From assembly GCA_020161215.1 (NCBI GenBank), contig JAIUOM010000007.1:1-63783 (forward strand): a DNA stretch of 63,783 nucleotides, read 5' to 3'. Position numbers and translations under genes: made by a program. Source of the DNA: Pseudomonadota bacterium. GTDB lineage: Bacteria > Pseudomonadota > Gammaproteobacteria > Burkholderiales > Burkholderiaceae_C. Each line of letters opens with the position of its first letter. Position 1 is the stretch's first letter. Below, piece by piece: positions 27,721-36,954 of the stretch. The notes under the pieces are model-generated. The model was not told the DNA's origin and searched no databases. It worked only from the letters and a program-made list of their open reading frames with translations.

Positions 27721-29625
27721 CTACTCCGACGGCTCAGCCGCCGACACTGGCGCCGAGGTGTCGGGCCGGTCGGCCGGCGTCTCGGCGCCCGCCGCGGCCG
27801 GATCGACCAGTTCGGAGGCGCCCTGCACACCGCCGTTGACATCGAAACGCCGGTGCACGCCGTAAGGGAAGAAATCGATCACCTCGCCGCCCCGGATGCG
27901 CTGTTGCGTCTGCTGCCAGAAGTCCGCGTCCAGCAGGTCGGCATGGTGGCGCATGAAGGCTTCGCGCACGCGCGGGTTGCCGAGCAGAAAGGGGGCGAAG
28001 GTCTCGGGGAAGACGTCGTTCTTGGCCACGCTGTACCAGATCTCGCCCGACATCTCGTCTTCTTCGTTGCGCGGCGGCGGCACGCGGCGGAAGTTGCAGT
28101 CGGTGACGTATTCGATTTCGTCGTAGTCGTAGAACACCACCTTGCCGTGGCGGGTCACGCCAAAGTTCTTCCACAGCATGTCGCCGGGGAAGATGTTGGC
28201 GGCCACCAGGTCCTTGATGGCGTTGCCGTACTCGATGACGGCGTGTTCCATCTGGGCCTGGGCCGCGGCGTCGTCGGGCCCGGCGTCGAAGGCTTCCTGC
28301 AGGTACAGGTTGAGCGGGATCATGCGCCGCTCGATGTAGGCGTGCTGGATGATGACTTCGATCTGGCCGTCGCCATCGCGGTCGGAAATCTCCAGCTGGC
28401 TGGGTGCGTGTTTTTCAATCTCTGCGATCAGGCCGTCATCGAAACGCTCGCGGGGAAAGGCGATCAGCGAGAACTCCATGGTGTCGGCCATGCGCCCCAC
28501 GCGGTCGTGCTGCTTGACGAGCTGGTACTTGCCGCGGATCTGCTCGCGCGAGGTGTCCTTGGGCGGCGGATAGAAATCCTTGATGACCTTGAACACGTAG
28601 GGAAAGCTGGGCAAATCGAACACCAGCATCACCATGCCCTTGATGCCGGGCGCGACGCGAAACTGATCGGTGCTGTGGCGCAAATGCCAGAGAAAGTCGC
28701 GGTAGAACAGGTTCTTGCCCTGCTTGGCCAGGCCCAGCGCGTTGTAGATTTCGGCGCGCGGCTTGCGCGGCATCAGGCTGCGCAGAAACTGCACGTAGGC
28801 CGACGGAATCTCCATGTCGACCATGAAGTAGGCGCGCGAGAACGAGAACAGGATCAGCATGTCCTCCTCGCCGAACAGCGCCGCGTCCACGTAGATGTGG
28901 CCCGGCTCGCGGTGCAGGATGGGCAAGGCAAACGGCACTTCCTTGAAGCCATTGATGAGCTTGCCGACCAGGTAGGCGCCCTTGTTGCGGTAGAACAGGC
29001 TGGTCAGCACCTGGATCTGGAAGTTGGGGCGCCGGCGGCCTTCGCCCAGTTCGCGGCGCATGGCGGCGGCCACCCGATGGGCGTCACGGTCGATGTCCTC
29101 GAAACGGCAGCGCAGATCGAACGATTCAAGCACCGCGCGCACCGTCGCGTCGAGCGGGCCCGACGCCGGGTAAAACGCCTGGTAGGTGGTCTTGGCGCGG
29201 GGGTCGTCGGTCTCCATGTACTCGGTGCTGATGGCCGGGCGCACGAAGATGAAGTCGTTCTGGAAGTAGCTGCGGTGCAGGATCTTGGTGGTGACCGAGT
29301 TGAAGAAGGTCTCGGCCAGCTCGGGCTGCTTGTGCTCGACCAGCAGGCCGATGTAGAGCAGCTTGGCCTGCTGCCAAAGCTCCATGGGCTGCTCACCGGC
29401 CTTGAACTCGCGCTCCAGGCGGCGCTGGCATTCCAGCACGCGCAGGCCGTAGAACTCGATGCGCTCGCGCTGGGCGCGCTGCTGACCGTGCCAGTCGCAG
29501 GTTTCGAAGCGGTGCTTGGCGCGCGCCGATTCGGTGCGGAACAGCCGGTAATGCCGGTTGAAGCCATCGATCATCGCGTGGGCGATGTCGCGCGCCAGCG
29601 CCGAGTCGAGCGCGCGCGGCTCCAT
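27721..29625 (-). CDS. aceK: Isocitrate dehydrogenase kinase/phosphatase AceK
   Basis: A 634-residue bifunctional enzyme that phosphorylates and dephosphorylates isocitrate dehydrogenase to steer carbon between the TCA cycle and the glyoxylate bypass during growth on acetate or fatty acids. Family segments are obvious: [20 protein letters not shown] (quoted at its limit), [32 protein letters not shown] and [12 protein letters not shown] Pro/Ala-rich tail of about 35 residues follows the conserved end. I chose ATG 29625; it lies 5 bases after the carbonic anhydrase stop. The glyoxylate bypass enzymes themselves are not in the window. Confidence 0.94.
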   Translation of the reverse strand: MEPRALDSALARDIAHAMIDGFNRHYRLFRTESARAKHRFETCDWHGQQRAQRERIEFYGLRVLECQRRLEREFKAGEQPMELWQQAKLLYIGLLVEHKQPELAETFFNSVTTKILHRSYFQNDFIFVRPAISTEYMETDDPRAKTTYQAFYPASGPLDATVRAVLESFDLRCRFEDIDRDAHRVAAAMRRELGEGRRRPNFQIQVLTSLFYRNKGAYLVGKLINGFKEVPFALPILHREPGHIYVDAALFGEEDMLILFSFSRAYFMVDMEIPSAYVQFLRSLMPRKPRAEIYNALGLAKQGKNLFYRDFLWHLRHSTDQFRVAPGIKGMVMLVFDLPSFPYVFKVIKDFYPPPKDTSREQIRGKYQLVKQHDRVGRMADTMEFSLIAFPRERFDDGLIAEIEKHAPSQLEISDRDGDGQIEVIIQHAYIERRMIPLNLYLQEAFDAGPDDAAAQAQMEHAVIEYGNAIKDLVAANIFPGDMLWKNFGVTRHGKVVFYDYDEIEYVTDCNFRRVPPPRNEEDEMSGEIWYSVAKNDVFPETFAPFLLGNPRVREAFMRHHADLLDADFWQQTQQRIRGGEVIDFFPYGVHRRFDVNGGVQGASELVDPAAAGAETPADRPDTSAPVSAAEPSE

Positions 29626-29630
29626 GCGGC

Positions 29631-30338
29631 TCAGGCCTCGTCGTCCAGGGGGTCGATGGCGTCCGCGCCGCCGGGCACGCCGGGGTTGGCCAGCCGCGGG
29701 TAGCGTTTGATGGCCTCGCGGTAGACGCTCACCACCTCGTCCTGGCGCGCCATGGTCACGCCCAGGTCCTTGACCAGGCCGTCCTTCAGGCCGTAGCACC
29801 AGCCGTGCACGCTGAGCGGCTGGCCGCGCGCCCAGGCGTCCTTGACGATATTGGTCTGCGCCACGTTGCCGACCTGCTCGATCACGTTCATCTCGCACAG
29901 CGTGTCTTCCTGCGCGTGCTGGCACAGGTGCGTCAGGCGGCCATGGTGGCGCATCTTCACGTCGTACACGTGGCGCAGCCAGTTGTCGGCCAGGCCCACG
30001 CGCTTTTCACGCAGCACCGCCAGCACACCGCCGCAGCCGTAGTGGCCCACCACCATGATGTGTTCGACCTTGAGCACGTCGACGGCGAACTGAATCACCG
30101 ACAACGCGTTCAGGTCGGAGTGCACGACCTGGTTGGCGATGTTGCGGTGCACGAACACCTCGCCTGGCGCCAAGCCGACCACCTGGTTGGCCGGCACCCG
30201 GCTGTCGGAGCAGCCGATCCACAGGTACTTGGGCGTCTGCTGCGCGGCCAGCGTGCCGAAGAACCCAGGATGGTCGCGCTCGACCTGGGTCGCCCATTCG
30301 CGGTTGCGGTCGATCAGGTGTTGAAGTGGTGAGGACAT
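29631..30338 (-). CDS. can: Beta-class carbonic anhydrase
   Basis: A 235-residue zinc enzyme interconverting CO2 and bicarbonate. Zinc ligands and catalytic pair are present: [10 protein letters not shown] (C43, D45, R47) and VVGHYGCGG (H99, C102). Length is typical of the Can type. Bicarbonate supply fits the biotin carboxylases nearby. The gene lies 33 bases downstream of isovaleryl-CoA dehydrogenase and directly upstream of aceK on the same strand, so all three may be one transcript. Confidence 0.93.
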   Translation of the reverse strand: MSSPLQHLIDRNREWATQVERDHPGFFGTLAAQQTPKYLWIGCSDSRVPANQVVGLAPGEVFVHRNIANQVVHSDLNALSVIQFAVDVLKVEHIMVVGHYGCGGVLAVLREKRVGLADNWLRHVYDVKMRHHGRLTHLCQHAQEDTLCEMNVIEQVGNVAQTNIVKDAWARGQPLSVHGWCYGLKDGLVKDLGVTMARQDEVVSVYREAIKRYPRLANPGVPGGADAIDPLDDEA

Positions 30339-30371
30339 GGCGCGGATGGTAGCGGCTTGCCGACCGGGCGT

Positions 30372-31553
30372 TCACATGGTTTCGGCAAACAGCTCCCGGC
30401 CGATCAGCATGCGGCGGATTTCGCTGGTGCCGGCGCCGATCTCGTACAGCTTGGCGTCGCGCCACAGGCGGCCCAGCGGGTATTCGTTGATGTAGCCGTT
30501 GCCGCCAAACAGCTGGATGCCGTCGCCGGCCATCTTGGTGGCCATTTCGGCCGTCCACAGAATGACGCTGGCGCAGTCCTTGCGCACCTGGCGCACGTGC
30601 TCGCTGCCCAGTGCGTCCAGGTTCTTGCCGATGGTGTACAGGAAGGCGCGGCCGGCCTGCAGCACGGTGTACATGTCGGCCACCTTGCCCTGCACCAGCT
30701 GGAATTCGCCAATGCTCTGGCCGAACTGCTTGCGGTCGTGGATGTAGGGCACCACGTTGTCCATCACCGCCTGCATGATGCCGATGGGGCCGCCGGCCAG
30801 CACCGCGCGCTCGTAGTCCAGCCCGCTCATCAGCACCTTGGCGCCGTTGTTCAGGCCGCCGATGATGTTCTCGGCCGGCACCTCGACGTTGTTGAACACC
30901 ATCTCGCCGGTGTGGCTGCCGCGCATGCCCAGCTTGTCGAGCTTTTGCGCGGTGCTGAAACCTTTCATGCCCTTTTCGACCAGGAAGGCGGTGACGCCGC
31001 GCGCGCCCAGTTCGGGTTCGGACTTGGCGTAGACCACCATGGTGTCGGCGTCGGGGCCGTTGGTGATCCACATCTTGGTGCCGTTCAGCAGGTAGTAGCC
31101 GCCCTTGTCCTCGGCTTTCAGCTTCATGCTGATGACGTCGGAGCCGGCGCCGGGCTCGCTCATGGCCAGCGCGCCCACGTGCTCGCCGCTGATCAGCTTG
31201 GGCAGGTACTTCTTCTTCTGCGCGTCGGTGCCGTTGCGCTTGATCTGGTTGACGCACAGGTTGGAGTGCGCGCCGTAGCTCAGGCCCACCGAGGCGCTGG
31301 CGCGGCTGATTTCCTCCATGGCGATCATGTGCGCCAGGTAGCCCATGTCGGCGCCGCCAAACTCCTCGGGCACGGTGATGCCCAGCACGCCCAAGGCGCC
31401 CATCTTGGGCCACAGGTCCATGGGAAACTGGTCGTTCTTGTCGATCTCGCCCGCGCGCGGGGCGATTTCGGCTTGCGCAAATTCGCGTACGGCGTCGCGT
31501 AGCGCGTCAATGTCTTCGCCGAGTTGAAAATTCAGTCCGGGCAGTTGGCTCAT
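30372..31553 (-). CDS. liuA: Isovaleryl-CoA dehydrogenase
   Basis: A 393-residue acyl-CoA dehydrogenase. It has [16 protein letters not shown] and [17 protein letters not shown]. The catalytic base is in [14 protein letters not shown] near residue 247, the position characteristic of isovaleryl-CoA dehydrogenase, while the usual C-terminal glutamate is replaced by Gly ([11 protein letters not shown]). It oxidises isovaleryl-CoA to 3-methylcrotonyl-CoA, the substrate of the carboxylase encoded in this window. It follows the PaaI-type thioesterase gene and a LiuR-type box, so induction by leucine or isovalerate is expected. Confidence 0.93.
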   Translation of the reverse strand: MSQLPGLNFQLGEDIDALRDAVREFAQAEIAPRAGEIDKNDQFPMDLWPKMGALGVLGITVPEEFGGADMGYLAHMIAMEEISRASASVGLSYGAHSNLCVNQIKRNGTDAQKKKYLPKLISGEHVGALAMSEPGAGSDVISMKLKAEDKGGYYLLNGTKMWITNGPDADTMVVYAKSEPELGARGVTAFLVEKGMKGFSTAQKLDKLGMRGSHTGEMVFNNVEVPAENIIGGLNNGAKVLMSGLDYERAVLAGGPIGIMQAVMDNVVPYIHDRKQFGQSIGEFQLVQGKVADMYTVLQAGRAFLYTIGKNLDALGSEHVRQVRKDCASVILWTAEMATKMAGDGIQLFGGNGYINEYPLGRLWRDAKLYEIGAGTSEIRRMLIGRELFAETM

Positions 31554-31604
31554 GCGATGTCTCCTTATGGTTTGAGGGGGTAGGAATCCGGTCGATGCGG
31601 TCGA

Positions 31605-32066
31605 TCAGTAGGTCTTGGGCACGGGCATGATGGTTTGCTGCATCACCGCGCAATCCGACCAGCGGCCATCGGGTGCCAGATGCCGCACCTCGGCCTGGGT
31701 GACGATGATGCGCTTGCCCGCGCGCAGCACGCGCCCGGTGGCGTGCAATTCGCCATTCTGAAAGGCGGCGAGAAAGTTGATCTTGAACTCCACGGTGGTC
31801 ACCTCCATGCCCTCGGGCGCCAGGGTCAGGGCCGCGTAGCCGCCAGCGATGTCGGCCAGTGCCCCCATGGCGCCGCCATGAAAACCACCCTGCTGCTGCG
31901 TTGCCCGCTCCGAGTAGGGCAGCGACAGCGTCGCCGTGCCGCGCGCCACGTGCCGCAACTGCACGCCCAGATGGCGCATCATGCCTTGCCGGTCCAGGCT
32001 GGTCTGCACGCGCACGCGCAATACCGGGTCGTCGGCGGGGGGTTCAGTGGGCGCGGATGTGGACAT
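31605..32066 (-). CDS. PaaI/hotdog-fold thioesterase
   Basis: A hotdog-fold acyl-CoA thioesterase of 153 residues with the marks QQGGFHGGAMGALADIAGGYAA (HGG with Asp) and VTTVEFKINFLAA. It may hydrolyse branched or aromatic acyl-CoAs and relieve CoA trapping. It lies 51 bases upstream of liuA in the same direction. The ATG at 32066 is only 5 bases from the LiuR-type palindrome and overlaps a -10-like sequence, so translation may really begin at a later codon, such as a GTG just before RVQTSLDRQG. Confidence 0.82.
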   Translation of the reverse strand: MSTSAPTEPPADDPVLRVRVQTSLDRQGMMRHLGVQLRHVARGTATLSLPYSERATQQQGGFHGGAMGALADIAGGYAALTLAPEGMEVTTVEFKINFLAAFQNGELHATGRVLRAGKRIIVTQAEVRHLAPDGRWSDCAVMQQTIMPVPKTY

Positions 32067-32070
32067 GTTA

Positions 32071-32096
32071 TTGACTTACGTTTACGTAAACGTCAA
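32071..32096 (-). promoter_or_regulatory. LiuR-type operator upstream of the thioesterase-liuA unit
   Basis: It contains the perfect 16-base palindrome ACGTTTACGTAAACGT (32078-32093) extended by TTGAC and GTCAA at the edges. On the minus strand TTGACG and an AATAAC/ATAACA hexamer stand 18-19 bases apart, the long spacing usual for MerR-family promoters. It closely resembles the known LiuR motif of proteobacteria. Confidence 0.75.
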
Positions 32097-32198
32097 TTAT
32101 GCTGACAAACGTGCCGCCTGTACAGGTGCGAATGGGCCTGCCCCGCGGCGGCACTGGCGCCTGCCGGCGGCGCGCAAGCAAGACCGCGGCGCCACTCG

Positions 32199-32600
32199 TC
32201 AGGGGCTCTTCTCCATGCGCGCGAGCAAGGCGCGCGCCTCGCGCTCGTGGGCTTTGACTTCGTCCAGGTTGGCATTCAGCTCGGCCATCTGCTCCTCGAT
32301 CTGGCGGCGCTGGTCCGCCAGCACCTGCAGGAACTTGCGCAACTGCGGACCGGTGTCGCGCGGGCTGTCGTACATGTCGATCAGCTCCTTGGCCTCGGTC
32401 AACGACAGGCCCAGGCGCTTGGCGCGCAAGGTCAGTTTCAGGCGCGTGCGGTCGCGGTTGGTGTAGACACGGATGCGCCCGCCCGGGCCGGAACGCGCCG
32501 GCTGCAGCAGGCCCATGTCCTCGTAAAAGCGCATCGCACGTGGCGTCAGGTCGAATTCACGTGCCAGATCGCTGATGGAATAGGTGGTGATGGTGGCCAT
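32199..32600 (-). CDS. liuR: MerR-family regulator, LiuR-like
   Basis: A 133-residue MerR-type regulator. The winged helix-turn-helix is YSISDLAREFDLTPRAMRFY then EDMGLLQPAR and RVYTNRDRTRLKLTLRAK; a coiled coil (about residues 80-130) gives dimerisation. There is no Cys-rich metal site, which fits LiuR/SoxR-like organic effector regulators. It lies between two matching palindromes (32071-32096 and 32669-32686), one facing the thioesterase-liuA unit and one facing the metallo-beta-lactamase gene and its own start. I chose ATG 32600; upstream codons extend into non-homologous sequence. Confidence 0.85.
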   Translation of the reverse strand: MATITTYSISDLAREFDLTPRAMRFYEDMGLLQPARSGPGGRIRVYTNRDRTRLKLTLRAKRLGLSLTEAKELIDMYDSPRDTGPQLRKFLQVLADQRRQIEEQMAELNANLDEVKAHEREARALLARMEKSP

Positions 32601-32668
32601 GTTGAAACGCTGCCTGTCGCGCAAGTGGCGAGCACGCCGCACGCGTACTCCCTAGAATGGTCCGATGG

Positions 32669-32700
32669 CTTGACGTGAACGTCAAGTTGAACCGCATCCT
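32669..32700 (+). promoter_or_regulatory. Second LiuR-type operator with a MerR-style promoter
   Basis: It contains CTTGACGTGAACGTCAAG, two perfect 8-base arms around GA (32669-32686). TTGACG (32670-32675) as -35 and CATCCT (32695-32700) as -10 are 19 bases apart, the MerR-promoter spacing. It lies in the divergent region between liuR and the metallo-beta-lactamase-fold gene and could control both. Confidence 0.68.
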
Positions 32701-32734
32701 AACGCACGTACCCCAAAAAAAAGGCTCCTCCTAC

Positions 32735-33814
32735 ATGTCTCTTGCTGCCGAACTCGAGCGCGCGCTCGACTACCCCCTGGGCGACCAGTTGCCAGCCCAA
32801 GGTCGCGCCATCACCGTCGCACCCGGCGTGAAATGGCTGCGCCTGACACTGCCCTTCGTGCTCGATCACATCAACCTGTGGCTGCTGCGCGACCGCCAGG
32901 ACGGCGTGGACGGCTGGACGGTGGTCGATTGCGGCATCGACCGCGCCGAATCGCGCGCCGACTGGAGCGCGGTGTTCGCCCAGGAACTCGACGGCCTGCC
33001 CGTGCTGCGCGTGATCGTCACCCACATGCACCCCGACCACGTCGGGCTGGCGCACTGGCTGTGCGAACACTGGAGCACGCCCGAACGCGATTGCCGCCTG
33101 TGGATGAGCGCCGCCGACTACCAGACCGCGCGCTACGCCAGCGATTTGCGCGACGGCTTCAACACCGAGCGCATGGCCGATTTCTTCGCCGCCCACGGCC
33201 TGCGCGACGAGCAGGCGCTGCAACAGGTCCGCGGCCGCACCAACTACTACCGCAACATGGTCCCGGCGCTTCCGCCCGCGTACGCGCGCCTGTGCGAGGG
33301 CCAGAGCCTGCGCATCGGCAGCCACGACTGGCGCTGCATCGTCGGCTTCGGCCACGCGCCGGAGCACATCGCACTGTACTGCGAGGCCTTGAACGTGTTG
33401 ATCAGCGGCGACATGGTGCTGCCGCGCATCAGCACCAACGTGAGCGTCTACGAAATGGAGCCCGAGGCCGACGCCCTGGCCCAGTTCCTCGACTCCATCG
33501 ACCGCTTCAAGCCCCTGCCCGCCGACACCCTGGTGCTGCCCTCGCACGGCAAGCCCTTCCGCGGCCTGCACACGCGCATCGAACAATTGCACCAGCACCA
33601 CCGCGAGCGTCTGGCCGAGGTGATGGAGGTGGCGCGCGAGCGCGCCGTGTCGGCGCACGACGTGCTGCCGGTGCTGTTCCGCCGCCCGCTCGATCTGCAC
33701 CAGACCACCTTCGCCCTGGGCGAGGCGGTGGCGCACCTGCACCGCCTGTGGCACGCCGGCCGCCTGAGCCGCACGCGCGACGCCGCGGGGGTGTGGCGCT
33801 TTGCCGCGACCTGA
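32735..33814 (+). CDS. MBL-fold metallohydrolase
   Basis: A 359-residue metallo-beta-lactamase-fold protein. The zinc site is THMHPDHVG near residue 95 (HxHxDH), with later ligands in VGFGHAPEH, ISGDMVLPRIS and LPSHGKPFRG. It resembles glyoxalase II-like or acyl-CoA thioester hydrolases often found beside leucine/isovalerate genes. It is preceded by a LiuR-type box and a promoter with 19-base spacing, so it is likely part of the LiuR regulon. I chose ATG 32735, where homology begins. Confidence 0.83.
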   Translation: MSLAAELERALDYPLGDQLPAQGRAITVAPGVKWLRLTLPFVLDHINLWLLRDRQDGVDGWTVVDCGIDRAESRADWSAVFAQELDGLPVLRVIVTHMHPDHVGLAHWLCEHWSTPERDCRLWMSAADYQTARYASDLRDGFNTERMADFFAAHGLRDEQALQQVRGRTNYYRNMVPALPPAYARLCEGQSLRIGSHDWRCIVGFGHAPEHIALYCEALNVLISGDMVLPRISTNVSVYEMEPEADALAQFLDSIDRFKPLPADTLVLPSHGKPFRGLHTRIEQLHQHHRERLAEVMEVARERAVSAHDVLPVLFRRPLDLHQTTFALGEAVAHLHRLWHAGRLSRTRDAAGVWRFAAT

Positions 33815-33847
33815 AACCGGCCCACGCCGGCCGTCCACCGGTATTTC

Positions 33848-33907
33848 GGCGATTTTTGGCCTGTTGCCGGCGCGGGAACAAGGTTTCTAGCTCTTTTTTT
33901 GGAAGCA
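33848..33907 (+). repeat. Dispersed AT-rich repeat family A, copy 7
   Basis: It is a degenerate copy: GATTTTTGGCC, TGCCGGCGCGGGAACAAGG, TTTCTAGCTCTTTTTTTGG and AAGC. It lies between the MBL-fold gene and the SDR gene and ends about 20 bases before the SDR start. Confidence 0.58.
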
Positions 33908-33926
33908 ACCAGGAGAACCAGCCGAC

Positions 33927-34703
33927 ATGGACAGCATCGACCAACTCTTCTCGCTCAAGGGCCGCGTGGCCCTGGTCACCGGGGGCTCGCGCGGCATCGG
34001 CCGCATGATTGCCGAAGGCTTCTTGCGCGCCGGGGCGCGGGTCTACATCTCCTCGCGCAAGGAAGAAGCCTGCAACGCCGCGGCCGAGGCGATGTCGAAG
34101 CTGGGCGAATGCGTGTCGCTGCCGGCCGACGTGTCCAGCCTGGACGGCGTGCGGCAACTGGTGGGCGAGTACCAGCGCCACGAGCAGCGCCTGGACATCC
34201 TGGTCAACAACGCCGGCGCGGCCTGGGGCGCGCCCTATGCCGAGTTCCCCGAGAGCGGCTGGGACAAGGTGGTCGATCTGAACATGAAGGCGCCCTTCTT
34301 CCTGACCCAGGCGTTCACGCCCTTGCTCAAGGCGTCGGCCACCGAGCACCTGGCCAAGGTGATTCACGTCGCCTCGATCGACGGCCTGTCGGTGAACCCG
34401 CTGGAAACCTATTCGTACGCCGCCAGCAAGGCCGGCTTGATCCACCTGACGCGGCGCATGGCCTTGCAGTTGGCGCCCGAGCGCATCGTGGTCAGCGCCA
34501 TCGCCCCAGGCGCCTTTGCCTCGGACATGAACAAGGACGCACGCGACCACGGCGACGACGTGGCCCAGCACATTCCGGCGGGCCGCATCGGCACGCCGCA
34601 GGACATGGCCGGCGCCGCCATCTACCTGGCCTCGCGCGCCGGTGACTACGTGGTGGGCGCCACCCTGGTGGTCGATGGCGGGGTGAGCTGGGCACGCGGC
34701 TGA
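33927..34703 (+). CDS. SDR family oxidoreductase
   Basis: A 258-residue classical short-chain dehydrogenase. Cofactor loop VTGGSRGIGRMIAEG (TGxxxGIG), NNAG at ILVNNAGAAWG, catalytic Ser in HVASIDGLSVN, and YxxxK as YAASKAGL near residue 166. Residues after the cofactor loop (ISSRKEEA) favour NADP(H). The substrate is unknown; related proteins are often called gluconate 5-dehydrogenase-like or 3-oxoacyl reductase-like. A clear ribosome site (AGGAG) is 11 bases before the ATG. It probably follows the MBL-fold gene in one transcript. Confidence 0.85.
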   Translation: MDSIDQLFSLKGRVALVTGGSRGIGRMIAEGFLRAGARVYISSRKEEACNAAAEAMSKLGECVSLPADVSSLDGVRQLVGEYQRHEQRLDILVNNAGAAWGAPYAEFPESGWDKVVDLNMKAPFFLTQAFTPLLKASATEHLAKVIHVASIDGLSVNPLETYSYAASKAGLIHLTRRMALQLAPERIVVSAIAPGAFASDMNKDARDHGDDVAQHIPAGRIGTPQDMAGAAIYLASRAGDYVVGATLVVDGGVSWARG

Positions 34704-34728
34704 GTGCCGCGGCCGGTGCCCACCGGCC

Positions 34729-35712
34729 TCAGGTCGGCTCCAGGCCGAGTTTTTTCATCATCGACTCGGTGAAGCGGATCTCGTCCTGGAAAGCTTTCAG
34801 GTAGGTCGCCTCGTCCGACGGAGCGACCTGGCCACCGCTCTTTTCCAACGCGGTGATCACGTTGGGCTGCTTCAGCGCGCGTTCAAATGCCGCGCGCGTC
34901 TTGGCGACCACCGCGTCGGGCACGCCCTTGGGCATGGACACGCCGCCCCAGGAGGTCAGCACCACGTCCGACACGCCCAGTTCGGCGAAAGTGGGCACGT
35001 TCGGCAGACGCGGATTGCGCACGGTGTTGGCCACGCCCAGGGCCCGGAGCTTGCCGCCCTGCACCAGCGGGTAGGCCACCGAGAAGATCGGCAGCCCCAT
35101 CGCGACCTGACCGCCCACCACCGCCTGCACCAGTTCGTTGGCGCCCTTGTACGGCACGTGGAACACATCGATGCCCAGAGCATTCAGCAGCAGCTCGGCG
35201 CCCAGGTGCGAGGGCGTGCCGACGCCGCCCGAGGCGTAGTTGAGTTTGCCGGGCTGCGCCTTGGCGCGCGCCACCAGGTCCTTCAGGCTGTGGATGTTGG
35301 ACTTGGCGTTGACCACCAGCAGGATGTCGGAACTGGTCAGGCGCATGACGTGACGGAAGTCCTTCATCGCGTCGAAGCCCGGCTCCTTGTAGATGCGCAT
35401 GTTGGCGGCCATGGGCGCGGCCGAGTAGATCCAGGTGTAGCCATCGGGCTGGGCGTTGGCCGCCAGGCGCGCGCCCAGATTCCCGGCCGCGCCGCCCTTG
35501 TTCTCGATCACCACCGCCTGGCCCAGGGTCTGCCCCACGGCCTCGGCGATCACACGTGCGCCGTTGTCCGGGGCGGTGCCGGGCTGGTAAGGCACGATCC
35601 AGTGGATCGGCCGGGTCGGCCACTCGTCGGCGGCACGGGCCACGGGGCCCAGGGCGCCGAGGCCAAGGCCGGCGCTGAGTTGGGTGATGACTTGTCTTCG
35701 GGTAAAGCTCAT
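34729..35712 (-). CDS. Tripartite tricarboxylate transporter receptor (Bug/TctC family)
   Basis: A 327-residue periplasmic binding protein. The N-terminus is a signal peptide with a twin-arginine-like motif (FTRRQVITQL) and probable cleavage after PVARA. Family motifs include IVPYQPGTAPDNGAR, VVIENKGGAAGNLGAR and FHVPYKGANELVQAVVGGQV. Bug proteins are very numerous in Burkholderiales and bind carboxylates; no TctA/TctB membrane genes are present here. It is the last gene of the LysR-CoA ligase-acyl-CoA dehydrogenase cluster and may bring in the acid that the ligase activates. Confidence 0.88.
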   Translation of the reverse strand: MSFTRRQVITQLSAGLGLGALGPVARAADEWPTRPIHWIVPYQPGTAPDNGARVIAEAVGQTLGQAVVIENKGGAAGNLGARLAANAQPDGYTWIYSAAPMAANMRIYKEPGFDAMKDFRHVMRLTSSDILLVVNAKSNIHSLKDLVARAKAQPGKLNYASGGVGTPSHLGAELLLNALGIDVFHVPYKGANELVQAVVGGQVAMGLPIFSVAYPLVQGGKLRALGVANTVRNPRLPNVPTFAELGVSDVVLTSWGGVSMPKGVPDAVVAKTRAAFERALKQPNVITALEKSGGQVAPSDEATYLKAFQDEIRFTESMMKKLGLEPT

Positions 35713-35740
35713 GGGGTTGTCTCCTTCTGATGCATGGGGG

Positions 35741-36937
35741 TCAACGTGTGTCGCCCAGCAGCTCGCGGGCGATGGTGTTGCGCTGGATCTCGCTGGTGCC
35801 GGTGAGCACGCGGTACATGCGCAGCATGCGGAACAGGAACTCGACGCGGCGGCCCTGCACGATGCCTTCGCCGCCGTGCACCTGCACCGCACGGTCGGCG
35901 ATGCGAAAGGCCGCCTCGGAACAGAACAGCTTGGCCATCGAGGCCTCGGCCCGGGCCTCGCTGCCGGCGTCGATCTGGCGCGCCACGTTCAGCATCAGGG
36001 CCCGCGCGGCCGTCAGGTCGGTGGCCATGTCGGCCAGCATGTGCTGGATGGCCTGGAACTGCGCGATCGAGCGGCCGAACTGCCGCCGCTGCAGGGCGTA
36101 GTCGCGCGCGTCGCGCAAGGCCACCGTGGCCAGACCGACCATGGCCGGGCAGTGCAGCAAGCGGTTGACGGTGATGCGCCCCAGCGCCAGCGCCAGGCCG
36201 CGGCCGGGTTGCCCGATCAGGTTGCCGGCGGGGATGCGGCAGTCTTCCAGCACGATGTCGCCGGTGTGCGACTGGCCGGCCATGGTCTTGTAGCCGGCCT
36301 CGACGCGCGCGCCGGCCTGGTTCAGGTCGACGAAGAAGGCCGTCACCTCGCGTTCGCCCGGGTTGGTGGCGGTGGACGCCATCAACACCGCCGCATCCGC
36401 GAAGGGCGAGCCGGAAATAAAGCGCTTGCGGCCGTTCAGCACGTAGTGCTCGCCGTCCTTCACGGCGCGGGTTTGCACCGCCCCGGCGTCGGAGCCGGCC
36501 TCGGCCTCGGTCAGGGCGAAGCAAATGGCTTTTTCGGCGCGCGCCACGGGCAGGATGTAGTTCTGCAACTGCTCCGGCGTGGCCTGGCGCGCCAGCGCGC
36601 CCACGCGCGGCGGCCCGCTCAGCTCGCCCAGCACATGCGGGGCAAAGGGCGAACCGGTGGCGTAGATGGCTTCCTTGACCAGCACGTGGTCATGCACCGA
36701 GAGACCCAGGCCACCCAGCTTCTCGGGCAAGGTCAGGCCATAGAAGCCCAGATCTCGCGAGCGCTTCCATACGCCGCGCAAGGTTTCCAGGCTGGGGCTG
36801 TTCTCGTGGTTGATGCCTTGCGCGCGCACCAGATCGGCAAGCTCGCCGTTCAGAAACGCTTGCAGGCGCCCGATCAATTCGGCGGCGCGCTCGGTGCCCT
36901 CAAAGGGGCGCTCCAGCAGGGCGGGGGTATCGCTCAT
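35741..36937 (-). CDS. Acyl-CoA dehydrogenase family protein lacking the usual catalytic glutamates
   Basis: A 398-residue acyl-CoA dehydrogenase-fold protein with the FAD motifs CFALTEAEAGSDAGAV and FISGSPFADAAVLM, and RRQFGRSIAQFQAIQHMLADM. At the C-terminal base position it reads YRVLTGTSEIQ, with Thr where YEGTSEIQ has Glu, and at the isovaleryl-type position it reads ITVNRLLHCPAMVG, with Asn. So neither standard base is present. It may use another residue or catalyse a different reaction. It lies 17 bases after the CoA ligase gene and 28 bases before the Bug receptor gene, clearly one operon. Confidence 0.85.
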   Translation of the reverse strand: MSDTPALLERPFEGTERAAELIGRLQAFLNGELADLVRAQGINHENSPSLETLRGVWKRSRDLGFYGLTLPEKLGGLGLSVHDHVLVKEAIYATGSPFAPHVLGELSGPPRVGALARQATPEQLQNYILPVARAEKAICFALTEAEAGSDAGAVQTRAVKDGEHYVLNGRKRFISGSPFADAAVLMASTATNPGEREVTAFFVDLNQAGARVEAGYKTMAGQSHTGDIVLEDCRIPAGNLIGQPGRGLALALGRITVNRLLHCPAMVGLATVALRDARDYALQRRQFGRSIAQFQAIQHMLADMATDLTAARALMLNVARQIDAGSEARAEASMAKLFCSEAAFRIADRAVQVHGGEGIVQGRRVEFLFRMLRMYRVLTGTSEIQRNTIARELLGDTR

Positions 36938-36954
36938 GGCAGGTGGTTCCTTGC

